From positions 1 to 64,000 of the forward strand of contig CAZYHV010000002.1 in the NCBI GenBank assembly GCA_964647485.1: 64,000 nt of DNA, written 5' to 3'. The position numbers were made by a program, and so were the translations under genes. The DNA is from FW021-bin31 sp964647485 (GTDB lineage Bacteria > Bacteroidota > Bacteroidia > Chitinophagales > Chitinophagaceae). Below the pieces are notes generated by a model that made no database searches, was not told where the DNA came from, and saw nothing but the letters and a program-made list of their open reading frames with translations. Shown one piece after another: positions 17,789 to 27,646 of this stretch. Within the stretch, counting starts at the first letter, position 1; each line of letters begins with the position of its first letter.

Positions 17789-19813
17789 ATGAACAATCCC
17801 CTTTTAGAAGATACTTTCAATACTCCTCTGGAAAGTATACCTTTTCAAGATATAAAAAAAGAAGACTTTGAACCTGCAATAAAAGAAAGTATTCAATTAG
17901 CTAGAAAAGAAATTGATAAAATCACCGGAGAGAAAGAAAATCCCTCCTTTAAGAATACCATCGTTGCCTTAGAAAAATCGGGTGAGCAATTGAATATTGC
18001 CAGTGCAGTGCTCTTTAATTTATGTTCCGCAGAAACCAACGATTTCCTGGAACAGGTTCAGGAGAAAATATCACCGCTTTTGGCACAGTTTAGTAATGAT
18101 GTGTCGCTAAATACAGCCCTTTTTGAGAGAATAAAGCTGGTACATGATCAGATCGATCCCTCAAAGCTTACCAAAGAAGAAAGCCGGCTTTTGGATAAAA
18201 CCTATAAAGGATTTGTTCGCAATGGAGCCTTGCTTTCCGATGAGGATAAAGAAAAACTGAGGGCCATTGATCAGCAATTGTCGGTATTATCTGTAAAGTT
18301 TGCACAGAATGTTCTGCAAGAAACCAATGCCTATACATTAAATATTAAAGAAGAAGAACAGTTAAAAGGACTTCCCCAATCTATAAAAGAACAAGCTGCA
18401 GAAGAAGCCAAAAACCGGGAGGAAAAAGGATGGACTTTTACCTTACAATATCCCAGTTATATTCCTTTTATGAAGTTTATTAGAAACCGCGAACTGCGTA
18501 AAAAGATGTATTTGGCCAATGGCGTAAAAGCACATCAAGAAAATGAATACAATAATGAGGAAAATATTCATAAAATAGTGGAATTTCGTCAGAAAAGAGC
18601 CGAATTGCTGGGCTTTGACACTCATGCAGATTTTGTATTAGAAGAAAGAATGGCCGGAAGCAAAGAAAATGTGGAAGAATTTCTCAGAGATTTGTTACAA
18701 AAAGCAAAAGCCTTTGGTGTTCAAGACATTGAAGCGCTAAAGCCCTTGGCAGAAAAGGATGGAATTAAGGAAATTAAGCCCTATGATCATGCTTATTATG
18801 CTGAAAAATTAAGAGAAGAAAAGTTTGATTATTCTGAGGAAGAGATGAAACCTTATTTCCCTTTAGGGCAAGTATTGAATGCTGCTTTTGATGCAGCAGA
18901 AAGATTGTATGGTTTTCAGTTTAAAGAAAGAAAAGATATTCAAAAATATCATGAAGAGGTTGAAGTTTATGAAATTATAGAAAAAGGACAACATAAAGCG
19001 TTGCTTTATGCTGATTGGCATCCAAGAAAGGGGAAACGTTCGGGAGCATGGATGACAGAATATAAAGGCCAGCATATAGACAAAAAAAACAATCACCGTC
19101 CTCATTTATCGATTGTTTGTAATTTTTCCCGACCTTCAGGCTCAACCCCTTCCCTACTTACTTTTCAGGAGGTGAAAACGCTTTTTCATGAATTTGGTCA
19201 TGCTTTGCATGGGATGAATGCCAATACTGTTTATGAGAGTCTGGCAGCTCCAAACGTCTATTGGGATTTCGTTGAGCTTCCCTCCCAGTTTATGGAAAAC
19301 TATTGTTACCAAAAGGAATTTCTGAGTAGCTTCGCTAAACATTATCAAACTGGAGAAATATTACCGGAAGAACAAATTGACAAGATTATTGCTTCTTCCA
19401 ATTTAATGGAGGGATATCAGACGCTAAGACAGTTATCGTTTGGATTATTAGACATGGCATACCATACAGGAAAGTTGCCTAAAGGAGAATCCATAGAAGA
19501 ATTTGAAGACGAAGCTATGATGCCGACCAAACTCTATCCAAAAATCGATGGAACGGCAATGAGTCCGTCTTTCTCTCATATTTTTGCCGGTGGGTACTCA
19601 GCAGGATATTACAGCTATAAATGGTCAGAAGTATTGGATGCAGACGCATTCTCTCTGTTTAAAGAAAAAGGTATTTTTGACCCCGATACAGCAGCGAAGT
19701 TCAAAACATTGTTAAGTAAAGGAGGAACAGAAGATCCTATGGATTTATATGTTGCCTTCAGAGGAAGAGAACCCAAGGTGGATGCCCTTCTCGAAAGAGC
19801 AGGACTCTCTTAG
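17789..19813 (+). CDS. M3 family metallopeptidase (peptidyl-dipeptidase/oligopeptidase A type)
   Basis: Zinc peptidase of 674 residues, the usual length for the Dcp/OpdA branch of family M3. The zinc motif HEFGH is at 467-471 (LFHEFGHALHGM), and the third ligand Glu follows in NVYWDFVELPSQ. The opening NTPLESIPFQDIKKEDFEPAI is typical of the family. No signal peptide is visible, so it probably degrades short peptides in the cytosol. Whether it acts as a dipeptidyl-carboxypeptidase or an endo-oligopeptidase cannot be told from the sequence, so no symbol is given. It is a single-gene unit. Confidence 0.93.
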   Translation: MNNPLLEDTFNTPLESIPFQDIKKEDFEPAIKESIQLARKEIDKITGEKENPSFKNTIVALEKSGEQLNIASAVLFNLCSAETNDFLEQVQEKISPLLAQFSNDVSLNTALFERIKLVHDQIDPSKLTKEESRLLDKTYKGFVRNGALLSDEDKEKLRAIDQQLSVLSVKFAQNVLQETNAYTLNIKEEEQLKGLPQSIKEQAAEEAKNREEKGWTFTLQYPSYIPFMKFIRNRELRKKMYLANGVKAHQENEYNNEENIHKIVEFRQKRAELLGFDTHADFVLEERMAGSKENVEEFLRDLLQKAKAFGVQDIEALKPLAEKDGIKEIKPYDHAYYAEKLREEKFDYSEEEMKPYFPLGQVLNAAFDAAERLYGFQFKERKDIQKYHEEVEVYEIIEKGQHKALLYADWHPRKGKRSGAWMTEYKGQHIDKKNNHRPHLSIVCNFSRPSGSTPSLLTFQEVKTLFHEFGHALHGMNANTVYESLAAPNVYWDFVELPSQFMENYCYQKEFLSSFAKHYQTGEILPEEQIDKIIASSNLMEGYQTLRQLSFGLLDMAYHTGKLPKGESIEEFEDEAMMPTKLYPKIDGTAMSPSFSHIFAGGYSAGYYSYKWSEVLDADAFSLFKEKGIFDPDTAAKFKTLLSKGGTEDPMDLYVAFRGREPKVDALLERAGLS

Positions 19814-20134
19814 CCTCACCTTTTTGAAATTAATGCAAACTACAAGGTAGGCATTCGGTAAGGGGCTTGAAGCTTAATGCATAAAACAACCTTCCTCTGC
19901 GTTCACTGCGCTTTCTTGGTGGGCTCTGCGGTTAAAAAAAAAGCTCAAAAAAAGAATAAGTTTAGCCACACATTCATTATGAACCGCTATGGACGCGAAG
20001 AAGGCGCTAAGTTCGCAACGTAAGCCGATTAGTAATCAGTAAGCATAAAGCTCCTTCTCGCCATCTAAGTGGGTAATCTACCCAATAACTCAATCAACTT
20101 TATACCCCCATCAACTAATAGCGCAATAACCCCA
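19814..20134. repeat. intergenic region with an inverted pair of 'CTCTGCG' repeat arms
   Basis: This 321-base gap holds no convincing gene. The arm at about 19892-19937 reads CCTCTGCGTTCACTGCG and continues to CTCTGCGGTTAAA. The arm at about 19977-20020 is its approximate reverse complement (GAACCGC, GGACGCGAAGAAGGCGC, TTCGCAACG). The arms are separated by an A-rich spacer of about 40 bases and could form a long imperfect cruciform. Repeats of this CTCTGCGTTC/CTCTGCGGTTAAA type are, as I recall, scattered in many bacterial genomes. The rest of the gap is unremarkable. Confidence 0.65.
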
Positions 20135-22477
20135 TCAATCAATCTTAACGGTTAGTCTTAATGCTTTTAAATCAGTGAGTCCCTGCAAATCTTCCAGATC
20201 CAGGTATTCTACCTCTTCCTCTATGATTCCTTGGTCTTTCATATAGGGAAGGTACGCGAGGTAGTCTTTTATGTCGGCTTCCTGAAAATAAACCAGGGCT
20301 ATTTTACCCGGTTGGGTGAGGCGTTCTTTTGAATTTTTCAAGTGTACTTTGTCGATTCTCTTTTTGACCATTTCATAACGGATATTATAAGCACCTTCGA
20401 CATCGAAGCGATGTTCATCTTTACGGAAACTGATGTCGATAGGTCTGCCATGAACCAAAATGAGCTGAGTAGTTTCCATCTTTTTGGGCATCTCCGGAAG
20501 TAATTGATGCGTGGACCTGACAATCTCTGCCATAGAAGAAAGCTGCCATATCCTTAGATTCTTTAAATATAGTTTATTAAACTTCTTTCTTGGCGTGATA
20601 GACTGACCAATATAGATATCATATTCTATCCCATCTGATCTGAATCTTTCAAAGAAACAAGGATATATTTCTTGTATCTTGCTGTTCATGTGATCCAGTA
20701 TTTTTCCGATATGTGAGTTAACCAATCGGAGAGATTTTTCTAATTTTCTGCGGTTCGAATAGTTCTCTCCCTCCGGTTTTGAGTCTTGAAAATAACGATC
20801 AATCAGCGTATTGAATTTATGATGTTCTTTTTGAAAATAGGCTAAAAAGGGCGTAATTTCTTTCTCTAAAAATTGGCTGAGTTTAGACTCTTCGTTAGGG
20901 GAAATATAGATACTAATCTGCTTTATCCATCCCTCTGTTTTAAAAATAAGTTCATCCAAAAGTCCTAATGCTATTTCTCCTTTCATTTCTGTCAAAATCT
21001 CCCTTAAGCGAATCAGCCGATGATGCATGTCGGCCTGAAGGACTTCGTTCCGTTGAATAGTAGAGTCTCGCACATCAATAGAGCCGTAGAGCGGATAGAC
21101 TTCATGAAAAGCGACTTCTTCTATTTCGGCAGGTTGTCCTTCTTGTTTATGCTGTAGATATTCCCAGGTCACTTCATTAAATCTCCATTGGACGGAGGGT
21201 TGTAAAGCCGTAAATTTTTTTCTTATGATATCATTAATCGTCAAATTAAAATCGTCAATAAGGCTACTCAATAATTGTTCTAAAAGAGGAATAGCCGGGC
21301 CTAAAGGAACCAATTTTTGAGTCGTCAAAATATTCTTTTCACAAGAAAAGAGCTCAAGGACACCTACGAGTTTTCGATGATTATTAATAGGAATCAGAGC
21401 AGCCGATTGTATATCTGTTTCTTTGAGGAAGGAAATGATAGGAGAATCTTCATCTTTTACCTTATCCAGATCTGGATAATGAATAATTTTTGGATGCAAG
21501 GCATACTCCTGGATGGCTTCTAAATATTGTGTTTTGTTAAACTGAATACAGGAGCATTGTTTTCTGATATATTGCTCCTCTTCGTCCAAAGATTCCTGGA
21601 TAAGCTTGTCATTCACCTTCAGAAGAGGAAAGAGCCGGACATCAATAGAAGCATCTTCAAGAAGGTTTTCTAAAGAATGTATAATATCACTGATAATCCT
21701 TTGTCCGGGCTGTAGGTTTACAATCGTATCTTTAATATGTTCTAATACATATTCTGAAGTAATATCTTGTATTTGAACCACTGAAAAACCCTCAAAATGA
21801 AAATGATCAAGAGGGAGTTTTTTCATCAACAAGGCAAGTAAATCCCCCTCGTTATGGTCATTATTTAATCGGAAATAAGAAAAATCCAATTGGGGTAGCG
21901 CGCCTTTGGGATGTACATCAATAAATTGGGTATCAAAAGATACTTTATAATATTTCGTTCTTCCAATGGCTTGGTCATAATGAGACTGGATGATTTCATC
22001 TTTGAGATTGATCGAAAAATGATAGAACTTTTTTAGAAGAAAAGAATAGACTTTTTTAATGACCTTTAAATACTTATCAGCCGCCCATTGATCGTTATTT
22101 TGTCCCTCCTGAAGATAGGTTAATTCTTTATTGCATAAATCGTAAAAAGCAGAGGTCCCGTAAAAGACGACCGGGGAAAAAGGTTTGGCCAATGCCCATT
22201 TATAATCTTTCTCATCCACCATGGGAGTAGAAAAAGAATAGTACACCAAATCAAATAATGTCCGATAGGATTCAATCTCTTTTTCAGAGATCTCCTGGTC
22301 ACAATCCGGGATGGTATGAATCTGCTTCATGGCATAGTTGTAAAAAGGAGCCTGACCGGATTCTCTTTGGTTATATTCTTTCTTCAGAAACCGAAGAAAC
22401 GGCTTCATCGATAAAGTGGTATCGATCGGATCTAAGTCCGGTAAATGTTGCAATAAATTAAGTATCTCAACCTTCAT
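20135..22477 (-). CDS. large GAF-domain protein of unknown function
   Basis: Cytosolic protein of 780 residues with no signal peptide or membrane segment. A GAF-like sensory domain is recognisable in the middle (about 270-420: a helix, IIHYPDL, AALIPINNHRKLVGVLELFS). The C-terminal half contains a conserved-looking stretch IYPCFFERFRSDGIEYDIYI, after which the function is unclear. Similar long GAF proteins are, to my knowledge, common in Bacteroidota and uncharacterised. It is the last gene of the six-gene minus-strand cluster and starts 21 bases after the outer-membrane gene. It may sense a small ligand for this cluster (inference). Confidence 0.7.
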   Translation of the reverse strand: MKVEILNLLQHLPDLDPIDTTLSMKPFLRFLKKEYNQRESGQAPFYNYAMKQIHTIPDCDQEISEKEIESYRTLFDLVYYSFSTPMVDEKDYKWALAKPFSPVVFYGTSAFYDLCNKELTYLQEGQNNDQWAADKYLKVIKKVYSFLLKKFYHFSINLKDEIIQSHYDQAIGRTKYYKVSFDTQFIDVHPKGALPQLDFSYFRLNNDHNEGDLLALLMKKLPLDHFHFEGFSVVQIQDITSEYVLEHIKDTIVNLQPGQRIISDIIHSLENLLEDASIDVRLFPLLKVNDKLIQESLDEEEQYIRKQCSCIQFNKTQYLEAIQEYALHPKIIHYPDLDKVKDEDSPIISFLKETDIQSAALIPINNHRKLVGVLELFSCEKNILTTQKLVPLGPAIPLLEQLLSSLIDDFNLTINDIIRKKFTALQPSVQWRFNEVTWEYLQHKQEGQPAEIEEVAFHEVYPLYGSIDVRDSTIQRNEVLQADMHHRLIRLREILTEMKGEIALGLLDELIFKTEGWIKQISIYISPNEESKLSQFLEKEITPFLAYFQKEHHKFNTLIDRYFQDSKPEGENYSNRRKLEKSLRLVNSHIGKILDHMNSKIQEIYPCFFERFRSDGIEYDIYIGQSITPRKKFNKLYLKNLRIWQLSSMAEIVRSTHQLLPEMPKKMETTQLILVHGRPIDISFRKDEHRFDVEGAYNIRYEMVKKRIDKVHLKNSKERLTQPGKIALVYFQEADIKDYLAYLPYMKDQGIIEEEVEYLDLEDLQGLTDLKALRLTVKID

Positions 22478-22498
22478 CTGTTCTCCTTTTTGATTACG

Positions 22499-25400
22499 TT
22501 AAAAACGAATGCCAAACCCAAAATAGGGATACCAGCCTTCTTTGGAATATCCTAAATCAAACCTTAAAACGGCTAAAGATGCCGGAGCGAGATAGATCCC
22601 GCCTCCTACTCCCTGATGCCACATTCGGGAGTGTGTGCCTTCTGACCATACTCTCCCAATATCATAAAAACCCGTCAATCCTATTTCTCCTCTCATCACT
22701 TGATTTCCAAAATCAGCCAGTCGTATTCTCATTTCTAAATTATTATAAACGGATTGCAATCCTGCAAACCTAAATTTCCGAAAACCTAACAGATTTCCCT
22801 GTCCTCCTAAGTAAGCATATTGATAAAAAGAAGGCTTTCCAATGGTAAAAGAGCCTCCTATTCGATCGGCTAATATGACGGACTGGGTCTCATTCAGGTT
22901 TTTATAAAAGGCAAAATTAGGATTTAATTGGGCAAAGGCATCAGCATAGCGACTAAGTCCTACCAATCCCTTTAAGTCAATATTTAGATAATATCCATAA
23001 GTCGGTAGTATTTCATTATTTCTGTGATCTAATTTATACTTTATCTTTAATCCCAAATGCCATTTATCTTTTGCAATAACAGCGCTATCATAACTATGGA
23101 GTTTGTTTTTCTGATGAATAAAACGTCCCTGATTCTCTTTCGGATTAAGATGATAATATTGCACTTCCGGTCCTACGCTAAAAGTACTATGTTCCCCCCA
23201 ATGCCATCTGAAAGCAGCATTTAAATGATATACATTAAAGCGTGTTCTGTAAAATCTTTTGTAATCACCCGATTTATCTATAGGTGTTTCATTCCCTATT
23301 CCAAAGAAATTTTGAATATTTTTCGGTGCTTTCGCATCTCCTTTCAGAAGTATATCTGTATGTCCGAAAACATGTCGCCATTCGCCTTTATATTTTATTT
23401 CGAAAGCCTGAGTAGTAAATGAATGCATGACGGTTAGTTTGTGCAGAGAAGCATAAGGCGTTTTCCGAAACCCTCCCTGCTTTTTATATTGTATTCCCAG
23501 TCCCAGCATAACACCATCATCCAAATTAATGGCTCCGGTCACCAACGGCAAATAAGTATTGTATAAATTTACAGGAACAAATTGAGTATTCTGTGGAAGA
23601 CTGGAAATATGTTTCTTTATTTTTTTAGTCTTACCCAAATAGGTTTCCGGTTTATAGTCGTAGATATTAATCTTGTTTTTACTATTTATAACTTGGTAAG
23701 TCTTATGACTTTGATGTCGAGGCTTCCCTCCAATAATTCTTAACTTTATTGAAGAAGTTTTATTGTTAATACTGACTTTATCTTTGTCTTCTCCCAGGTA
23801 AATACGGATTTCTTTTGTCATGGAGCGGGGATAAGTTTTCTCCATTAATGTATCTTCCAGATTCCCATGTTTGTCTATCTTTTGCATCATAATATGCAGG
23901 GCATCTTTCCCCTTTACATCGGTAATTTTTACCAATTCTTTTCTGTCTGATCCCCGAATATCTACAATGTGATTGACTAATTTATAATATTTATCCATTG
24001 CTTCAGGAATCTGATCTCTTCGGGCTTCCAAATCTGTTAATATTTCTGTTGTTTGGGAAGTGTCTAACCCTTTCGGGAGCGTGGATACAGATGCTTTTAA
24101 GACAGAATCTGTTACTTGCGACTCGAATTCCTGAGCAGTTTGCATCCATTTTTTATAGCTAATTTGATTAGCAGGATATGCATTTAAAAAAGAAGATTTC
24201 ATGAGATAGAAATTGCTTCCGGGTAATAATTCCTTCCCAAAGCCGGACGCATGTGGCATAATAAAGAAATTCTTAACCAGAAATGGAATAACTCCCTGAG
24301 TCACATTGAGCACAATATCTCTATCCCGGGGCATGATGGAATAAAACTTATGGGAGCCCTTTTTTAAATCGTAAAAACGCCACTGGTCTCCATGTCGATC
24401 CCAGTCTCCAAATAATAAATCTACCATTCTGGCTTTCAAAAAGTTGATGGCATCAAAACTGTTGTCATTGTCTTTCTGTAATTTTTTAAAAGCTTTTTTA
24501 TAATTATCGGTGTTCCCATAGGGTTCTCTTTTATCTAAAAGAAATACTTTTCCGACCGCCAGTTTTTGATACGCTCCCAATAGAGAATCCGGCGCAACTA
24601 CTCCAATGGAAGGATCTAAATGAGGAACGCCGACGGCATCTTCTACCGGAGGAACCATGAGTGCTCCATACGGAAATTGTGCGCTGGTAGCATCCTTCAT
24701 CAACCCCCGAACAAATGTCCCCCGAAAAGGAGCAGGAACCAATTTCCCTACTGCTTTATCCACACTCCGCATGTTATATTCTACACCATTTGAGTCGGCA
24801 AGTCGTAAAGTAGTGGTCTGCATTCCCCCTCCCAGTTTGACGGTATGAAGTCCACCATGTAACGTATCTAAATGAAAAACAGGTAATTTTACCGGAGCGG
24901 CCCATGCCTTTCTATAGTTATCCCCCAGCCAAAATCGTCCAAATTTTCCTATCTTATTATAAGACGGATTCACAGCAGTTACAATACTATCTTTGGGGAT
25001 GGGAGTGTAAATAGAATCTTTCCAATGACTTCTTTGTTCATAGCCCATTGTATATTGGAAAGACTGCTCCACTTTTCCGTTTTGATAACTATAAAAGGTA
25101 AAATGAATTTGATTCCCGGGCAACTGATCTGCAACAACATATCCGGGCTTTTCGGAAGTAAACACAGCTTTTTTACCGTTCTTGATATAACTGTCATCTC
25201 CTCTTCCGATCCCGGTAACGATTTGTGTCTGGTGCGTCTTTTTGTTTTCTATTAATTGTTGCCCATTATCATGAGAAGAGATGAGTATCAAATTAGGAAA
25301 CCCCTGAAGGACTTTAGAAATATTTCTGATCATCGATTTATAAAGAGGATGTTTTAAATATTCTATTCCCGGAAAGGCTTTATTAAATAAAGGATAAAAA

Positions 25401-26185
25401 CTACCTATTCCCGGTAAAGGAAGATATAATGATGGGTTTACATGCAACAATGGGAAAATATGGTCTTTCCATGAATGATATCCTCCATATTTTCCATAAC
25501 TCATAAAAGGATGATGCATAATAAGTAATACGGTTTTATTTCCATTTTTATATAGGTATTCTCGTAAAGCATCAATGACATCTCTTTGTGAAGTACAACT
25601 ACAATCATCCTCAGAATTTTCTTTGTCATGCTGATACAGCCACCATTCTGTATCCAATGCGATCATAACCAAACTGTCGGAAACCGGAATAACTACCGGA
25701 TCAGGGCATCCATCCGGAGGTAATAGCTTTAAAAGGGAATCTTTGTGGTACTCAAAATAAGTCCATTCTTTTTGTATTTTCGTGAGCCCGTGAGGTCCTT
25801 TATCATCCCAATCTCTATTTCCGGGAAGAAAATAAACCTTTGCCCCCTTTTTTCGCATAGGAAGATACTGTGATTGTAGAATCTTTCCTTCCGGGCTGTT
25901 TTTCTCTTTAGGCTGACTTCCAAAACCATCCGGATATATGTTATTTCCGAGATATACAACTGAAGTTTTACCTGAAATAACTTTATTAGAAGCACTGTAA
26001 ATCAATTCTTTTTGAACTTTATTTATAGAACCGCCATCTCCAATAAACAGGATTCGGTTTTGGACGGCATCTTGAGCCTGTGCAGCAAGAGTGAGAAGAA
26101 ATAAAAAAGTAAAAAGGAGCATACTTTTCATGCCTATCATTAATTTTTCACTTAGTAGGATTCTATAATTATTTTTGTTTATCAT
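22499..26185 (-). CDS. metallophosphoesterase / kinase-like / Omp85-type outer-membrane barrel protein
   Basis: Exported protein of 1228 residues in three parts. Residues about 40-370 form a calcineurin-type metallophosphoesterase (FIGDGGS, YLGNNIYPDG, LPGNRDWD, MHHPFMSYG). Residues about 450-800 contain FGDWDRHGDQWRFYD and MPRDRDIVL, which resemble the active site of FAM20/HipA-type atypical kinases. The last 350 residues look like a BamA/TamA surface-antigen barrel ending YFGFGIRF with a terminal Phe. Met19 (26131) would put the signal peptide (LLFTFLFLLTLAAQAQ) at the N-terminus and may be the true start. It lies one base after the PAP2 stop. The substrate is unknown. Confidence 0.8.
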   Translation of the reverse strand: MINKNNYRILLSEKLMIGMKSMLLFTFLFLLTLAAQAQDAVQNRILFIGDGGSINKVQKELIYSASNKVISGKTSVVYLGNNIYPDGFGSQPKEKNSPEGKILQSQYLPMRKKGAKVYFLPGNRDWDDKGPHGLTKIQKEWTYFEYHKDSLLKLLPPDGCPDPVVIPVSDSLVMIALDTEWWLYQHDKENSEDDCSCTSQRDVIDALREYLYKNGNKTVLLIMHHPFMSYGKYGGYHSWKDHIFPLLHVNPSLYLPLPGIGSFYPLFNKAFPGIEYLKHPLYKSMIRNISKVLQGFPNLILISSHDNGQQLIENKKTHQTQIVTGIGRGDDSYIKNGKKAVFTSEKPGYVVADQLPGNQIHFTFYSYQNGKVEQSFQYTMGYEQRSHWKDSIYTPIPKDSIVTAVNPSYNKIGKFGRFWLGDNYRKAWAAPVKLPVFHLDTLHGGLHTVKLGGGMQTTTLRLADSNGVEYNMRSVDKAVGKLVPAPFRGTFVRGLMKDATSAQFPYGALMVPPVEDAVGVPHLDPSIGVVAPDSLLGAYQKLAVGKVFLLDKREPYGNTDNYKKAFKKLQKDNDNSFDAINFLKARMVDLLFGDWDRHGDQWRFYDLKKGSHKFYSIMPRDRDIVLNVTQGVIPFLVKNFFIMPHASGFGKELLPGSNFYLMKSSFLNAYPANQISYKKWMQTAQEFESQVTDSVLKASVSTLPKGLDTSQTTEILTDLEARRDQIPEAMDKYYKLVNHIVDIRGSDRKELVKITDVKGKDALHIMMQKIDKHGNLEDTLMEKTYPRSMTKEIRIYLGEDKDKVSINNKTSSIKLRIIGGKPRHQSHKTYQVINSKNKINIYDYKPETYLGKTKKIKKHISSLPQNTQFVPVNLYNTYLPLVTGAINLDDGVMLGLGIQYKKQGGFRKTPYASLHKLTVMHSFTTQAFEIKYKGEWRHVFGHTDILLKGDAKAPKNIQNFFGIGNETPIDKSGDYKRFYRTRFNVYHLNAAFRWHWGEHSTFSVGPEVQYYHLNPKENQGRFIHQKNKLHSYDSAVIAKDKWHLGLKIKYKLDHRNNEILPTYGYYLNIDLKGLVGLSRYADAFAQLNPNFAFYKNLNETQSVILADRIGGSFTIGKPSFYQYAYLGGQGNLLGFRKFRFAGLQSVYNNLEMRIRLADFGNQVMRGEIGLTGFYDIGRVWSEGTHSRMWHQGVGGGIYLAPASLAVLRFDLGYSKEGWYPYFGFGIRF

Positions 26186-26186
26186 T

Positions 26187-26774
26187 TTAATGAACCATTT
26201 CTTCAGTTATCCAATGACTTAATAATCCACTCCCAATACCAATCAAAATACCAGAAAGCACATCAGAGGGATAATGTTTCCCCAAACGCATTCGTGAATA
26301 TCCAACTCCAAAAGACCAGGTAAAAATAGGAACGGAAGCATACCATCTGTTGGCTTGAAAGGACATGGTTGTTGCTGTAGCGAAGGAAGCTGCACTATGT
26401 CCCGAAGGGAAAGAATAGGTTCGCGTATAGGAATAAGATTGGATATCATCCGGATAAGCATCAGTGGGCCGGGGACGTTTTACAATAGCCTTCAGAGCTC
26501 CGCTTATGGCCATACTGATTCCGGCGCTCAGTGTAGTTTCCAGGCTGTATCGCATGGCGCTATTATCATGGGCTGCCAGTCCATAGGTAAGGTTAGAAAC
26601 AGCATAAACGGCCGGTACAAAATAAACAGATTTGGTCATGCCCATCCAGAAATGCTGTGCTGCCGGTACCGGTTGGGTCACATTGAGCTTGCGCAAAAGG
26701 TTGATGTCCGGATTTTGAGCAAAAACCGAAACCGATACCAGAAAGAGCCAGATAATGAGTAGAATCCTTTTCAT
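26187..26774 (-). CDS. PAP2-family membrane phosphatase
   Basis: Protein of 195 residues with a signal peptide ending VFAQ and several hydrophobic segments. All three motifs of lipid phosphatase/phosphatidic acid phosphatase type 2 are present: KRPRPTDA (C1), SFPSGHSAAS (C2) and SRMRLGKHYPSDVLSG (C3), with the nucleophilic His in the last. It likely dephosphorylates a lipid phosphate or undecaprenyl pyrophosphate at the periplasmic side. It sits 23 bases after the lipoprotein gene and one base before the metallophosphoesterase gene, so co-transcription is very likely. Confidence 0.93.
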   Translation of the reverse strand: MKRILLIIWLFLVSVSVFAQNPDINLLRKLNVTQPVPAAQHFWMGMTKSVYFVPAVYAVSNLTYGLAAHDNSAMRYSLETTLSAGISMAISGALKAIVKRPRPTDAYPDDIQSYSYTRTYSFPSGHSAASFATATTMSFQANRWYASVPIFTWSFGVGYSRMRLGKHYPSDVLSGILIGIGSGLLSHWITEEMVH

Positions 26775-26797
26775 TTCTAATGTATTAACAGCTTACC

Positions 26798-27646
26798 TTA
26801 TGGTCGAAAGGCCAACTTGTAAATATTACCTGATTGATGTTTAGATCCTTCGTTAGAGATATACAGATTTTTGTTTTCATCAAAAATAATCCCTTCCGGT
26901 TGATGATACAGATGTGGATCCAGGTGATAAACCGCTTTAATTTCCCACTCTTTATTTGCCGTTACCAGCATTTTATTTTTGGAGGAAAGAATATACCAAA
27001 GACCCTCTGTTTTGTTAAAAGCCAGGGCTGAAGGTTTGAAATTGACTTTATCCTCCCCGGTCTTTTTAGCAATCTCCTTAGCGTTTAGATGGAACTTCCC
27101 ATCCGGAGTCATTTCATTTAGTGGATTCATTTTAAAAATGAAACCGGTGACTTTCTTATTGTCTTTGTCGATATGCTTACAATTTTTACATAACACATAC
27201 ACCTTTTTATTTTCATTATCTGCATATAACCCCTCAAATTCTCCGTCCGGCAAAAGATGGTGCCATTTAGTAACCGTATTGATTTGACCTTTACGTACTT
27301 CATCTATAGGAATGCCATACATTTTTCCGTTACTTCGCAACATAATTACCTCCTCTCCCATGATGCCGATATCTTCAAAATCTCCATGATCCTTAAAAGT
27401 GACCTTCCCGATGTAAGCTCCTCCTAATTCAATCCTATAGATGGTACCTGCTTCATCTTGTTCCCCATAGATTGTATCATGAATTCCATCGTAAAAAGCG
27501 ATTCCGGAAATTTCTTCAAGAAAATCCGGCATTCTGTATACCCGCGGATGATTAAGATCATAGCCCGGGGGACTGTCAAAATCTTGGGACTGACAAGCAC
27601 TCGTAGTGAGGATGACCAGAAGAGAAAACATACTTAATATTTTCAT
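26798..27646 (-). CDS. SdiA-regulated-domain lipoprotein
   Basis: Lipoprotein of 282 residues with lipobox TTSAC (Cys near residue 18). The mature chain looks like a beta-propeller of the SdiA-regulated type: FLEEISGIAFYDGIHDTIYG, DFEDIGIMGE, EFEGLYADNENKKVYVLCKN, KPSALAFNKTEGLWYILSS and HQPEGIIFDENKNLYISNEG. Members often bind or act on an unknown ligand in the envelope. Its ATG overlaps the ppk1 stop by four bases, so translation is coupled to ppk1. The name refers to a domain in enterobacteria regulated by SdiA; no quorum-sensing role should be assumed here. Confidence 0.85.
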   Translation of the reverse strand: MKILSMFSLLVILTTSACQSQDFDSPPGYDLNHPRVYRMPDFLEEISGIAFYDGIHDTIYGEQDEAGTIYRIELGGAYIGKVTFKDHGDFEDIGIMGEEVIMLRSNGKMYGIPIDEVRKGQINTVTKWHHLLPDGEFEGLYADNENKKVYVLCKNCKHIDKDNKKVTGFIFKMNPLNEMTPDGKFHLNAKEIAKKTGEDKVNFKPSALAFNKTEGLWYILSSKNKMLVTANKEWEIKAVYHLDPHLYHQPEGIIFDENKNLYISNEGSKHQSGNIYKLAFRP

